Assembly: GCF_009707125.1 (NCBI RefSeq)
Contig: NZ_WLVL01000028.1
Location: 62,001-126,000, forward strand
From: Arsenicicoccus cauae
GTDB lineage: Bacteria > Actinomycetota > Actinomycetes > Actinomycetales > Dermatophilaceae
DNA: 64,000 bases
Reading direction: 5' to 3'
Part shown: piece by piece, positions 10,240 to 21,886 of the stretch
Position numbering within the stretch: position 1 is the first letter of the stretch
How the letters are laid out: each line of letters starts with the position of its first letter
The notes under the pieces: generated by a model
Database searches by the model: none
Told to the model about the DNA's origin: nothing
The model's input: the letters and a program-made list of their open reading frames with translations, nothing else
Made by a program: the position numbers and the translations under genes

Positions 10240-10265
10240 CCGTCCTTGGGTTAGGTGGTCAAGTG

Positions 10266-10280
10266 TCCTCGCGAGGATAA
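10266..10280 (-). promoter_or_regulatory. Palindrome next to -10 candidate of sucC
   Basis: The perfect 12-bp palindrome TCCTCGCGAGGA (10266-10277) overlaps the end of a minus-strand -10-like TTATCC (10275-10280), 27 bases upstream of the sucC ATG. This is the position expected of a repressor operator. No -35 of quality is visible and the binding protein is unknown. Confidence 0.35.
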
Positions 10281-10347
10281 CGCGGTTCGGACGACCCGGC
10301 CCACGCCAGCCATCCCCCTGGGACCGATGCCACACCCGACCACGGTC

Positions 10348-10385
10348 GAGGCCGTATGCCGGGAGGGGTCTCGGCATACGGCCTC
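10348..10385 (-). terminator. Terminator hairpin after the M4 protease gene
   Basis: A perfect 14-bp stem, GAGGCCGTATGCCG (10348-10361) and CGGCATACGGCCTC (10372-10385), encloses a 10-base loop 33 bases beyond the protease stop. Each arm contains one copy of the recurrent octamer GTATGCCG. It also insulates the sucC promoter. Confidence 0.8.
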
Positions 10386-10417
10386 GGTGTCACGCGGGGT
10401 GACGGTGACTCAGGGGG

Positions 10418-12556
10418 TCACTGCACGGCGATGTCGTCGAAGACGAAGCTCGTCTGGGCCGAGGAGTCCTCGGTGGCGGTGAGCTTGAGGGTGACCGTCT
10501 GCCCGGCGTAGCCGGACAGGTCGACGGCCTTCTGGACGTAGCCGCTGGTCTTGGTGAGGTTGCTGTAGGACGCGACCGTGGTGCCGTTGACGGTGACGGT
10601 GGCCTTGTCGTAGGCGGTGGCGGTGGAGGTCTCGGCGGTGTCCACGGCGACCCAGAAGGTGAGCTTGCCGTTGCTGGGCACGGTGACGCTCTGCTGCTCG
10701 TACTCGGTGGCCGTGGTGCCGTTGCCGCCGAGCCAGAGCTTCCAGCTGCCGGAGTGGGCGGCGCGGCCGGCGTTGGCGGTGATGGGGCCGCTGGTGCCGG
10801 TCCAGCCGGTCTGGCCGGACTCGAAGCCGCCGTTGACGACCGCGTTGCTGCCCGGGGTGGGCGTCGGGGTCGGCGTGGGCGTCGGGGTCGGCGTGGGCGT
10901 CGGGCTCGTGCTGGAGCACTTGGCCGCGCCCGCGGGCACGCTGATGGCGCTGAAGGCCTTCTCCACCGACGCGCAGGCCTGGCTGGAGGCGCCATACAGC
11001 TCGATCGCGGACTGGATGGCACCCTCACGGGCCGCCGTATAGCGCGACGAGGACGTCAGCTTGGTGGACAGCGTGCGGTACCAGATCTTTTCGATCTTGT
11101 CGTGGCCGGCGCCGGTGACCGTCGAGCTGTTGCAGGTCGGGCTGCTGTAGGTGCGGCCGTTGATGGTCTTGCTGCCCGAGCCCTCAGAGGCCAGGTAGTA
11201 CCAGTGGTTGAGCGGGCCCGACGTGAAGTGGGGGTTGCCGGCTCCCTGGTCGTCCCAGCCGTTCATGTCCGGGGTCCAGCAGTCGTAGCTGCGGCCGTCC
11301 TTGGAGGGCTTGTCCATGTAGCGCAGCGGCGTCCCGTTGCCGTTGAGGTCGATCTCCTCGCCCATGTAGTAGTCCGGGACGTCCGTGGAGAGATTCGCGT
11401 ACCACTCCACCCCGGCCCCGAGGATGTCGGAGGTGGCCTCGTTGAGACCGCCCGCGTCGCCGTAGTAGACGAGTCCGGCGGTGTTCTGCGTGACGCCGTG
11501 CGACATCTCGTGGCCCGCGACGTCCAGCTCGGTCAGCGGGTGGGCGTTGCCCGCCCCGTCGCCGTAGGTCATCTGGGTGCCGTCCCAGAAGGCGTTCTCG
11601 TAGTTGGTGTCGTAGTGCACGCGCGAGCGGGCGCCGCGGCCGTCGTTCCAGATCCCGTTGCGGCCCATGACGGTCTTGTAGTAGTCGAAGGTCTTGTCCG
11701 CGCCGAACTGGGCGTCGACGCCGGCGCTCTGACGGTTGCTGTTCGAGCCCGTGCCCCAGCGGTCGTCGGCGTCGGTCATGGTGGCGCCGCTGGACGTCGT
11801 GTTGTTGGCGTCCGTCGTGTAGTTGCCTGTCGAGGGGTTGCGCAGCGAGTAGGTGCCGCCGGAGTAGGTCGTGCTCAGCGGCACGCTGCCGACGTAGATG
11901 CCGGTGCCCGAGCCCTGGTGGACCTCGTCGAAGGACCGCAGGGCGACGCCGGAGTCCGCGTCGACGAGGGTGCGGACGCGCGAGGGGGTGCGGTCCTTCT
12001 GCAGGCCCGTGGTGCGGACCTGGTAGGCCAGGCGCTGGGTCCCGTCCTGGGCGATGTAGATCACCAGGTCGTTGCCGGCGACGGCCGCACCGTCCAAGCC
12101 CTTGCGCGCCTTGTGCGCCTTGGCGGCGGCGAGGCCCTTGGCCTGGCCCTGCGCCTTGGAGACGCTCGGGGCGAGGTCGACCGTGATGGCGCCGGTGAAG
12201 GTGCCGTCGTGACCCGTGACCCTGCCGGACGCGTCGCGGTGGATGACCAGGTCGCCTCCGACGACCGGCACCTTCTTGTAGGTCCGGTCCACGCGGACGT
12301 GCGAGCTGCCGTCGGCGTCCGTGATGACGTCCTTGACGACGAAAGCGTCGTCGGAGGACAGGCCGAGGGCCTTGACGAAGGCGTCGGACTGCGCCTGCGC
12401 GGCCTTGACCAGACCGGCGTGGGCGTCGGCGGCCACGAAGGCCGTGGCCTTCTCGGCGCCGCCGTGGTCAGCGGCCTGGGCGCCCGTGACGACCAGGGGC
12501 GTGGCAGCCGTGGCGCACGCGAGGGCGAACGCAGCACCGATGGTGATTCGCTTCAT
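10418..12556 (-). CDS. Secreted M4 (thermolysin-like) metalloprotease with C-terminal accessory domain
   Basis: 712 aa preproprotein. A signal peptide (MKRITIGAAFALACATAA..., cleavage near AQA, residue ~28) is followed by an FTP/PepSY-like propeptide to about residue 210. The zinc protease domain has HEMSH at 349-353 and the third ligand in GLNEATSD about 20 residues later. The M4 C-terminal helical domain follows, then a (TP)n linker at about 548-567. The last 145 residues form a beta-rich module (NAVVNGGFESG...) resembling carbohydrate-binding CBM4/9-type domains. It should act outside the cell on proteins, perhaps held to a glycan. ATG 12556 has AGGAG seven bases upstream. Confidence 0.93.
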   Translation of the reverse strand: MKRITIGAAFALACATAATPLVVTGAQAADHGGAEKATAFVAADAHAGLVKAAQAQSDAFVKALGLSSDDAFVVKDVITDADGSSHVRVDRTYKKVPVVGGDLVIHRDASGRVTGHDGTFTGAITVDLAPSVSKAQGQAKGLAAAKAHKARKGLDGAAVAGNDLVIYIAQDGTQRLAYQVRTTGLQKDRTPSRVRTLVDADSGVALRSFDEVHQGSGTGIYVGSVPLSTTYSGGTYSLRNPSTGNYTTDANNTTSSGATMTDADDRWGTGSNSNRQSAGVDAQFGADKTFDYYKTVMGRNGIWNDGRGARSRVHYDTNYENAFWDGTQMTYGDGAGNAHPLTELDVAGHEMSHGVTQNTAGLVYYGDAGGLNEATSDILGAGVEWYANLSTDVPDYYMGEEIDLNGNGTPLRYMDKPSKDGRSYDCWTPDMNGWDDQGAGNPHFTSGPLNHWYYLASEGSGSKTINGRTYSSPTCNSSTVTGAGHDKIEKIWYRTLSTKLTSSSRYTAAREGAIQSAIELYGASSQACASVEKAFSAISVPAGAAKCSSTSPTPTPTPTPTPTPTPTPGSNAVVNGGFESGQTGWTGTSGPITANAGRAAHSGSWKLWLGGNGTTATEYEQQSVTVPSNGKLTFWVAVDTAETSTATAYDKATVTVNGTTVASYSNLTKTSGYVQKAVDLSGYAGQTVTLKLTATEDSSAQTSFVFDDIAVQ

Positions 12557-12861
12557 GAGATGGCTCCTGCGGGTACGCGGCGACGCCGAGCAGAGCGCCG
12601 CCGGAGGGGACCGGCCGTGGGGGACGCGAGCCGTCCTGATGGACCCGCCGACCGGTGCAGGGAATCTCACACACCGCTCGTTCGGGTGTAAACAACCGTG
12701 CGTCAAGTTCCGCCGAAAGGGTGGCCATTTACCCCATTTGTGGGGAATATCGCGGGAAAGTGTGACATGGCGTTACATGCAGCCAGGTGTCTTACAGACA
12801 AGTGTCAGCATTTAGGTCCGGGGTACGCGCCGGCCTGACGGGCGCCGTCCGGGCACGAGGA
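12557..12861. other. Protease upstream region, AT-richer, with palindromes
   Basis: This gene-free stretch upstream of the protease has visibly lower GC than its surroundings between 12660 and 12820. TGTCT-TAC-AGACA (12788-12800) is a perfect dyad, and TGTGACATGGCGTTACA nearby loosely resembles a CRP-family site but with a 7-base spacer. On the minus strand TTGACG (about 12700) is a possible -35 without a convincing -10. The protease promoter and its control probably lie here. Confidence 0.4.
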
Positions 12862-12895
12862 AGGGGCACCCTGCCGGTGCGGCGAGGGTGCCCCT
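12862..12895 (-). terminator. Terminator hairpin after the B12-binding gene
   Basis: The perfect 11-bp stem AGGGGCACCCT (12862-12872) and AGGGTGCCCCT (12885-12895), with a 12-base loop, lies 26 bases past the stop of the minus-strand gene ending at 12922. Confidence 0.75.
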
Positions 12896-12921
12896 GGGGG
12901 ACGGCGGACGGCGGCGCCGGG

Positions 12922-13323
12922 TCAGTGAGCCTCGACGTTGGAGGTGACCCAGTCGACGATCTCCGTGGTGGTGGCGCCGGGGGTGAAGACGTGGGCCACG
13001 CCCATGTCCTTGAGCGGCTGGATGTCGTCCTCGGGGATGATGCCGCCGCCGAAGACCACGATATCGGACGCCTCCTTGGCCTGGAGGAGCTCGAGGACCT
13101 TCTTGAACAGGGTCATGTGGGCGCCGGACAGGACGGACAGGCCGACCCCGTCGGCGTCCTCCTGGATCGCCGCCTCGACGATCTGCTCGGGGGTCTGGTG
13201 CAGGCCGGTGTAGACGACCTCCATGCCGGCATCACGCAAGGCGCGAGCCACCACCTTTGCACCACGGTCGTGGCCGTCAAGACCCGGCTTGGCCACAAGG
13301 ATTCGCAACCTGGACTCGCTCAT
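12922..13323 (-). CDS. Stand-alone cobalamin-binding domain (methylmalonyl-CoA mutase C-terminal type)
   Basis: 133 aa consisting only of the B12-binding fold. [13 protein letters not shown] is the DxHxxG base-off/His-on motif whose His ligates cobalt. LSVLSGAH and [12 protein letters not shown] are the SxL and GG motifs for the nucleotide tail. It is the size and sequence type of small mutase subunits such as those of isobutyryl-CoA mutase or split methylmalonyl-CoA mutase. No large mutase subunit is in the window, so its partner is encoded elsewhere. ATG 13323 ([10 protein letters not shown]) is the natural start. Confidence 0.85.
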   Translation of the reverse strand: MSESRLRILVAKPGLDGHDRGAKVVARALRDAGMEVVYTGLHQTPEQIVEAAIQEDADGVGLSVLSGAHMTLFKKVLELLQAKEASDIVVFGGGIIPEDDIQPLKDMGVAHVFTPGATTTEIVDWVTSNVEAH

Positions 13324-13441
13324 GCCGCCAGCGTAGCCCAGGGCACCTCGGTCGGCAGCGGCAGGGTGACGCCCCCCCACGTGAGCTCCCTGGACGCCGA
13401 TCTGCGCAGGTCAGACGCACCGCTTCACCCGTACGCCCACG

Positions 13442-13471
13442 TTGCATAACGAATTCGTCACGGGATAGTCT
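13442..13471 (+). promoter_or_regulatory. Candidate promoter of the M23 peptidase gene
   Basis: TTGCAT (13442-13447) and TAGTCT (13466-13471) are separated by 18 bases in a locally AT-rich patch between divergent genes, about 39 bases before ATG 13510. It reads as a housekeeping-sigma promoter. Confidence 0.45.
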
Positions 13472-13509
13472 AAGCCGCCCCCTCGCCCGTCGATGTCAGG
13501 TAGCCCCGC

Positions 13510-14397
13510 ATGCCCCTCCTCCCCCCGCCCGAGGTTGCGCACGCCCGCAGCGGCGGCGGCCGGCACCGCATCGGCCGACGCTCCCCCCGCCTCGCCACCG
13601 CCGGCGCCGTGACCGCTTTGACCGCGGTCGTCGTGGCGGTCACCGTCACCACCGTGGGTGGGGACGATGCCCGGACCGGGGCGGCACAGGCGGTCTCTCG
13701 CGCCCCGTCGGGCACCTCCGCCGCCGAGACGGTTCCGGACGTCACGGCGGCCGCCGCACCCCAGGGCGCCACGCCCATGCCGGCGGCCGAGGAGTCATCG
13801 ATCCTCGCCCGGCGCTCCACCACGGCCGACCGGGCCGACCGCTCCGCTCGCACCGTCTCGGCACCCCGGGCGATCTATCGCGCCCCTACGGGTCCGGCCA
13901 CCATCACCGTCCCGGCGGCGATCGCTGCCCCGTCCACGCCGGCCGCCGCCCCGTCCACGCCGGCCGCCGCGCCGACGCGACCCGTTCCCCCGCAATGGGT
14001 CGGCCCGATGGGTGGCCCCTACCAGCTGACGTCCCGGTTTGGTCCCCGGTGGGGTGGCTTCCACCACGGCCTGGACTTCGCCGCTCCGGTCGGCACCCCC
14101 CTGCGCTCCCTGTCCGCCGGTGTCGTCACCGACGTCAAGACCGGTCACTCCGTGTACGGCACCTACATCGACGTGAAGTTCGCCGACGGGAGCCTTGGAC
14201 GCTACGGCCACCTGAGCCGTGCGGACGTGGCGCTGGGTGCCAAGGTCGTGACCGGCCAGACGATCGGCCTGTCCGGCAACAGCGGCCGGTCCACCGGACC
14301 GCACCTGCACCTCGAGATCCACCCGCACGGCGACCCGCTGCTCACGGACGCCGCCGACCCCGAGGTCGAGCTGCGCAAGCGCAAGGTCGTCGTCTGA
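13510..14397 (+). CDS. M23 family (LytM-type) peptidoglycan endopeptidase
   Basis: 295 aa. A basic N-terminus is followed by one hydrophobic segment (about residues 30-48, signal/anchor). A ~110-residue Ala/Thr/Pro-rich linker contains the duplication APSTPAAAPSTPAAAP. The C-terminal LytM domain has FGPRWGGFHHGLDFAAP (HxxxD zinc ligands near residues 184-188), RYGHLS, and HLHLEI (HxH). The zinc-binding residues are all present, so it should be an active cell-wall hydrolase or cross-link cutter at the surface. It converges with pcrA. Confidence 0.9.
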   Translation: MPLLPPPEVAHARSGGGRHRIGRRSPRLATAGAVTALTAVVVAVTVTTVGGDDARTGAAQAVSRAPSGTSAAETVPDVTAAAAPQGATPMPAAEESSILARRSTTADRADRSARTVSAPRAIYRAPTGPATITVPAAIAAPSTPAAAPSTPAAAPTRPVPPQWVGPMGGPYQLTSRFGPRWGGFHHGLDFAAPVGTPLRSLSAGVVTDVKTGHSVYGTYIDVKFADGSLGRYGHLSRADVALGAKVVTGQTIGLSGNSGRSTGPHLHLEIHPHGDPLLTDAADPEVELRKRKVVV

Positions 14398-14535
14398 GCT
14401 CGCCCCGCGAGCGCCTCTGACAGACCCTCCCACCCACGCCGACCGGTCAGATACGGGCGAGCCCAGGCCCCAAGAACCGACCCGTCGCGCCCCGACCCCA
14501 CCCCTACCGGACACCTCGGGGGGCGGGAGGGGGCG

Positions 14536-16989
14536 CTAGAGCTTCTCGAGCGGGGCGATCCCGAGCAGGAAGCGCTTGACGCCGGTGTCGCCGCCGAAGT
14601 CGACGGTGGCCATGGCCTTGGGGCCGACGCCCTCGACCCGGACGACCGAGCCGAGCCCGAACGAGTCGTGGTTGACGCGGTCGCCCGCGGACAGGGACGG
14701 CACCGGCTTGGCGGGCCCGCGCGACGGCCTCAGGCCGCCGAGCCGGGCCACGGTGGGGGCCGAGGAGCGACCCATCAGGGCGGACTCGGTGCGCTGCCAG
14801 TTCAAGAGCCCGTCGGGGATCTCGTCGAGGAAGCGTGACGCGGGGTTGTACTGCGGCTGCCCCCACGCGGAGCGGACGGCGGCGCGGGAGAGGTGCAGCC
14901 GCTCGCGAGCGCGTGTGATGCCGACGTACGCCAGGCGCCGCTCCTCCTCGAGCTCCTTGCTGTCGCCGAGGGCGCGGCTGTGCGGGAAGGTGCCGTCCTC
15001 CATGCCGGTGAGGAAGACGACGGGGAACTCCAGGCCCTTGGCGGTGTGCAGGGTCATCAGGGTGACCACGCCGGAGCCGTCGTCCTCGTCGGGGATCTCG
15101 TCGGAGTCGGCGACCAGCGACACCTGCTCGAGGAAGTCGTCTAGCCCGCCCTCGGGATAGGTCTCGTCGAACTCCCGTGCCACGGCGACCAGCTCGTTGA
15201 GGTTCTCGATGCGGGTCTCGTCCTGCGGGTCGTGGCTGGCCTGCAGCTCGGCGAGGTAGCCGGAGCGGTCCACGACCGCCTCGAGCAGCTCGCCGACGCC
15301 CCCTCCCCCGTCGCGCACCTGGCGCAGCGACTCCAGCAGCGCGGTGAACCCCTTGATGGCGGTGACCGAGCGGGTGGCGATGCCCGGGGCGTCCTCGGGG
15401 TGCCCGAGCGCCGCGACGAAGCTCGTGCGGTCGCGCTCGGCCAGCGCCGCGACGCACGCCTCGGCGCGGTCGCCGATGCCGCGCTTGGGGACGTTGAGGA
15501 TGCGGCGCAAGTTGACGGTGTCCTCGGGGTTGGCGATGACGCGCAGGTAGGCCAGGGCGTCCTTGACCTCGCGCCGCTCGTAGAAGCGGGTGCCGCCGAC
15601 CACCTTGTAGGGCAGGCCGACCCGCACGAACACCTCCTCCAGCGCCCGGGACTGGGCGTTGGTGCGGTAGAACACCGCGACGTCGCGCGGCTTGACCCCG
15701 TGCTCGTCGCCGAGGCGGTCGATGGACTGCGCGACGAAGGACGCCTCCTCGTGCTCGCTGTCTGCGACGTAGCCCACGATCGGCGCCCCGTCGCCCTGGT
15801 CGGACCACAGGGACTTCTCGCGGCGGTCGGGGTTCTTGGCGATGACGGCGTTGGCCGCCTGCAGGATCGTCTGGGTCGACCGGTAGTTCTGCTCCAGCAG
15901 GATCGTGCGCGCCTGCGGGTAGTCCTGCTCGAACTCGACGATGTTGCGGATCGTCGCCCCGCGGAAGGCGTAGATCGACTGGTCGGCGTCCCCCACCACG
16001 ACCAGTTCGGCCATCGGCAGCTCGCCCTCGACCGTCGGACCGCCCGCCAGCTGCCGGACCAGCTCGTACTGCGCGTGGTTGGTGTCTTGGTACTCGTCGA
16101 CCATGATGTGCCGGAACCGGCGGTGGTAGTGCTGCGCGATCTGCGGGAAGGCCTGCAGGATGTTGACCGTCGTCATGATCAGGTCGTCGAAGTCCATCGC
16201 GTTGGCCTGGCGCAGCCGCCGCTGGTAGTCGACATAGGCCTCACCGAGCAGCCGCTCCTGGTGGGTCGCGCTCTCCCCCAGGCGATCTCGGTAGGTCTCC
16301 TCGTCGACCAGCTCGTTCTTGAGGTTGGACACCTGGTGACTGAACGACCGCGGCGGGTAGCGCTTGGGGTCGAGATCCATGTCCCGCAGCACCATCGCCA
16401 TCAGCCGCTGCGAGTCGGCGGCGTCGTAGATCGAGAAGCTCGAGCTCAGCCCCACGGCCTTGGCCTCGCGGCGCAGGATCTTGACGCAGGCCGAGTGGAA
16501 GGTCGACACCCACATCGCCTTGGCCCGCGGCCCGACGATCGCCTCGACGCGCTCGCGCATCTCGGCGGCCGCCTTGTTGGTGAAGGTGATCGCCATGATC
16601 TCGCCCGGCTGCACGCCGCGCGCCGCCAGGAGGTAGGCGATGCGCTGGGTCAGCACGCGCGTCTTGCCCGAGCCGGCACCCGCGACGATCAGCAGCGGCG
16701 CGCCCTCGTGCAGCACCGCCTCGCGCTGCTGGGGGTTGAGGCCCGCCACGATCTGCTCCGGGTCCCGCGAGGCGGCGAACCCGCCACGTGGCGCAGCCCC
16801 GCGCCCGGCGGGCGATCCGGCATACGACCCGTCGTCGGCCGGAGGAGCATCAGCGTCCGTCGGCGGGGGCACGTCGTCCGAGAGCGCCCAGGCGGGCAGG
16901 CCGGAGTCGTCCACCTCGCCGGAGGCCGCGGCCGGGCGCATCGCGGGGGTGGGCGGGGACAGGGGCAGGTCGTCGAAGAGGGATTCCAT
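14536..16989 (-). CDS. pcrA: ATP-dependent 3'-5' DNA helicase PcrA/UvrD
   Basis: 817 aa. This is an SF1A helicase for repair and replication-conflict removal. After ~75 disordered Asp/Pro-rich residues come the Q-motif LNPQQREAV, Walker A GAGSGKT near 104-110, VDEYQDTN (Walker B), GDADQSIYAFRGA (motif III), LEQNYRST, and MTLHTAKGLEFPVVF. The C-terminus SAGDRVNHDSFGLGSVV is the Tudor-like domain that contacts RNA polymerase in this family. The start is ATG 16989. The open frame continuing far upstream is antisense to glyS. It is divergent from glyS with 66 bases between the starts. Confidence 0.95.
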   Translation of the reverse strand: MESLFDDLPLSPPTPAMRPAAASGEVDDSGLPAWALSDDVPPPTDADAPPADDGSYAGSPAGRGAAPRGGFAASRDPEQIVAGLNPQQREAVLHEGAPLLIVAGAGSGKTRVLTQRIAYLLAARGVQPGEIMAITFTNKAAAEMRERVEAIVGPRAKAMWVSTFHSACVKILRREAKAVGLSSSFSIYDAADSQRLMAMVLRDMDLDPKRYPPRSFSHQVSNLKNELVDEETYRDRLGESATHQERLLGEAYVDYQRRLRQANAMDFDDLIMTTVNILQAFPQIAQHYHRRFRHIMVDEYQDTNHAQYELVRQLAGGPTVEGELPMAELVVVGDADQSIYAFRGATIRNIVEFEQDYPQARTILLEQNYRSTQTILQAANAVIAKNPDRREKSLWSDQGDGAPIVGYVADSEHEEASFVAQSIDRLGDEHGVKPRDVAVFYRTNAQSRALEEVFVRVGLPYKVVGGTRFYERREVKDALAYLRVIANPEDTVNLRRILNVPKRGIGDRAEACVAALAERDRTSFVAALGHPEDAPGIATRSVTAIKGFTALLESLRQVRDGGGGVGELLEAVVDRSGYLAELQASHDPQDETRIENLNELVAVAREFDETYPEGGLDDFLEQVSLVADSDEIPDEDDGSGVVTLMTLHTAKGLEFPVVFLTGMEDGTFPHSRALGDSKELEEERRLAYVGITRARERLHLSRAAVRSAWGQPQYNPASRFLDEIPDGLLNWQRTESALMGRSSAPTVARLGGLRPSRGPAKPVPSLSAGDRVNHDSFGLGSVVRVEGVGPKAMATVDFGGDTGVKRFLLGIAPLEKL

Positions 16990-17043
16990 CGCGACAGCAA
17001 GACTAAGGCCGAGCAGTGACAGACCCCACCGCGACGGACGCCG

Positions 17044-17055
17044 TAGGCTGGCCCG

Positions 17056-17056
<1 letters not shown>
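17044..17056 (+). promoter_or_regulatory. -10 element placing glyS as a possible leaderless transcript
   Basis: TAGGCT at 17044-17049 is followed after six bases by GTG 17056. No Shine-Dalgarno sequence precedes it. In actinobacteria this spacing is the usual arrangement of leaderless mRNAs, with the start codon at +1. The -35 region is weak. Confidence 0.4.
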
Positions 17057-20118
<3,062 letters not shown>

Positions 20119-20158
20119 CCTCGCCCCTCCCCTCGCGATCTTTGGGAGGGTGGGCCGT

Positions 20159-20689
20159 ATGCCGCAGCTGATCGCCCCGACCACCCGTCTGCACCGCTCC
20201 TGGCTGGAGTCGCTCGACGAGTGGGGGCCCGGCGTCCACCAGGACGGCGCCTCGCTCCCCCCACACGTCGAACCTCTCTGCCATGCCGACGGTTTCGCGG
20301 CGTGGGTTGAGCAGCTCCTGCTGCAGGCCGACCCGACCGCCGAGCGGCCGCACGGCTACGTGCCGGCGACCTCCTTGTGGGTCGTGGAGGGTGACGCCTA
20401 CCTCGGCGCCATCCAGCTGCGGCACACGCTCAACCCGCACCTGATCGAGGTCGGCGGCCACGTGGGGTACGGCATACGGCCGTCTGCGCGCGGGCGTGGG
20501 CTGGCCACCTGGGCGCTCGCAGCGGTGCTCCCCCGAGCCCGGCGGCTCGACCTCGACAGCATCCTCGTGACCTGCGACGACACCAACCTGGCGTCGGCCG
20601 CGGTCATCGAGCGCAACGGGGGCGAGCTCGAGGACGTGCGCGAGCTGGCGCCCGGGGCGCGGACGCGGCGCTACTGGATCGCGCTCTGA
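20159..20689 (+). CDS. GNAT family N-acetyltransferase
   Basis: 176 aa. The acetyl-CoA loop is visible as GYGIRPSARGRGLATWAL near residues 107-124 (R/Q-x-x-G-x-G/A pattern). TNLASAAVIERNGGELED and a terminal RRYWIAL are typical of the acetyltransferases that resemble RimJ/RimL-like enzymes. The acceptor is unknown. ATG 20159 follows GGGAGGG at ideal spacing and is preferred over GTG 20150. It lies 40 bases after glyS and repeat array E follows. Confidence 0.85.
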   Translation: MPQLIAPTTRLHRSWLESLDEWGPGVHQDGASLPPHVEPLCHADGFAAWVEQLLLQADPTAERPHGYVPATSLWVVEGDAYLGAIQLRHTLNPHLIEVGGHVGYGIRPSARGRGLATWALAAVLPRARRLDLDSILVTCDDTNLASAAVIERNGGELEDVRELAPGARTRRYWIAL

Positions 20690-20700
20690 CGGGCCGCCGG

Positions 20701-20887
20701 TCCGAAGGCCGGTCGATGCCCCTACCCCCGGCGGGATCATCAGCCTGGCGAACGAAGGCCGGCTGATGCCCCTACCCCCGGCGGGATCATCAGCCTGGCG
20801 AACGAGGGCCGGTCGATGCCCCTACCCCCGGCGGGATCATCAGCCTGGCGAACGAAGCCCGGTCGATGCCCCTACCCCCGGTAGGGT
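20701..20887. repeat. 50-bp tandem repeat array E
   Basis: Nearly four units with period 50 (unit starts at about 20702, 20752, 20802 and 20852), ending in the strongest cap of the window, CCCTACC-CCC-GGTAGGG (about 20870-20886), a perfect 7-bp stem. Here the array lies between two plus-strand genes, and its capped end touches the start region of the quinone reductase gene. Confidence 0.92.
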
Positions 20888-20894
20888 TTGGTCA
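20882..20894 (+). promoter_or_regulatory. -10-like TAGGGT supplied by the repeat cap
   Basis: TAGGGT (20882-20887) is the outer arm of the array E cap and lies six bases before ATG 20894, the spacing of leaderless actinobacterial promoters. No separate ribosome site of quality is present. Confidence 0.35.
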
Positions 20895-21886
20895 TGACGA
20901 GCCTGACCGCCTCAGCCCTGATCGTCCCCAAGCACGGCGACTCCAGCGTGCTCCGCGTCGAGGAGCGCGAGGTCCCCGACCCCGGCCCGGGCCAGGCCCG
21001 CGTCCGGGTCGCAGCCAGCGGCGCCAACTTCATCGACACCTACCAGCGCGGCGGCGTCTACCCCGTCGAGACGCCGTTCGTGCTCGGCATGGAGGGCGCC
21101 GGGACCGTCGAGTCCGTCGGGGAGGGAGTCACCGAGGTCGCGGCCGGTGACCGGGTCGCCTGGGCGATGCAGCTGGGCAGCGCCACCACCGTTGCCACCC
21201 TTCCGGCCGCGAGCCTCGTGCCCGTGCCCGACGACGTCGACCTCGACGTGGCCGCTGCCGCGATGCTGCAGGCCATGACCGCTCACTTCCTGGTCAACGA
21301 CACCTACCCCTGCACCGCCGAGACGATCGCGCTGGTCCACGCGGCGGCGGGTGGCGTGGGCCAGCTGCTCGTGCAGCTGCTCAAGGCCAAGGGCGCCACC
21401 GTCGTTGCCACCGCGGGGAGCGCGGACAAGCTCGCCGTCGCGCGCGAGCGCGGCGCCGACCACGTCATCAACTACCGCGAGCACGACACCGGCGACAGCC
21501 TCGCGCACGCCGTCACCGAGGCGGCGGGGCGGGGGGTCGACGTGGCCTACGACGGGGTCGGTCAGGCCACCTTCGACGCGTCGCTGGCGAGCCTGCGACC
21601 CCGCGGCCTGCTCGTCCTCTTCGGCGCCGCCAGCGGGCCTGTGCCGCCGGTCGACCCGCAGCGGCTCAACCAGGGCGGCTCGCTCTACCTCACCCGGCCG
21701 AGCCTTGGTCACTACATCGCCGGTCGCGAGGAGCTGCTGGCCCGCGCCGGCGAGGTGCTCGGCCTGATCGCCGACGGGTCCCTCGAGATCGCGATCGACT
21801 CCCGGCACCCGCTCGCCGATGCCCGGGCCGCCTACGACGCCCTCGAGGGCCGCGGGACGTCGGGCAAGGTGCTCCTCATCCCGTGA
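20894..21886 (+). CDS. Quinone oxidoreductase, zinc-independent MDR family
   Basis: 330 aa. It is an NADPH:quinone reductase-like medium-chain reductase. The N-terminal GroES-like domain contains SGANFIDTYQRGGVYP, typical of the QOR subgroup. There are no zinc cysteines. VHAAAGGVGQLLVQLLKAKG (about 145-164) is the cofactor-binding AxxGGVG Rossmann motif. It reduces quinones or enones in the cytosol; the exact substrate is unknown. It ends in a GTGA overlap with the next acetyltransferase gene, which itself overlaps the DedA gene, making a three-gene operon. Confidence 0.9.
   Translation: MTSLTASALIVPKHGDSSVLRVEEREVPDPGPGQARVRVAASGANFIDTYQRGGVYPVETPFVLGMEGAGTVESVGEGVTEVAAGDRVAWAMQLGSATTVATLPAASLVPVPDDVDLDVAAAAMLQAMTAHFLVNDTYPCTAETIALVHAAAGGVGQLLVQLLKAKGATVVATAGSADKLAVARERGADHVINYREHDTGDSLAHAVTEAAGRGVDVAYDGVGQATFDASLASLRPRGLLVLFGAASGPVPPVDPQRLNQGGSLYLTRPSLGHYIAGREELLARAGEVLGLIADGSLEIAIDSRHPLADARAAYDALEGRGTSGKVLLIP

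Noticed and set aside
12766-12782. CRP/GlxR site upstream of the M4 protease
   Set aside because: TGTGA and TTACA are separated by seven bases rather than six and one half is imperfect; kept only as a note.
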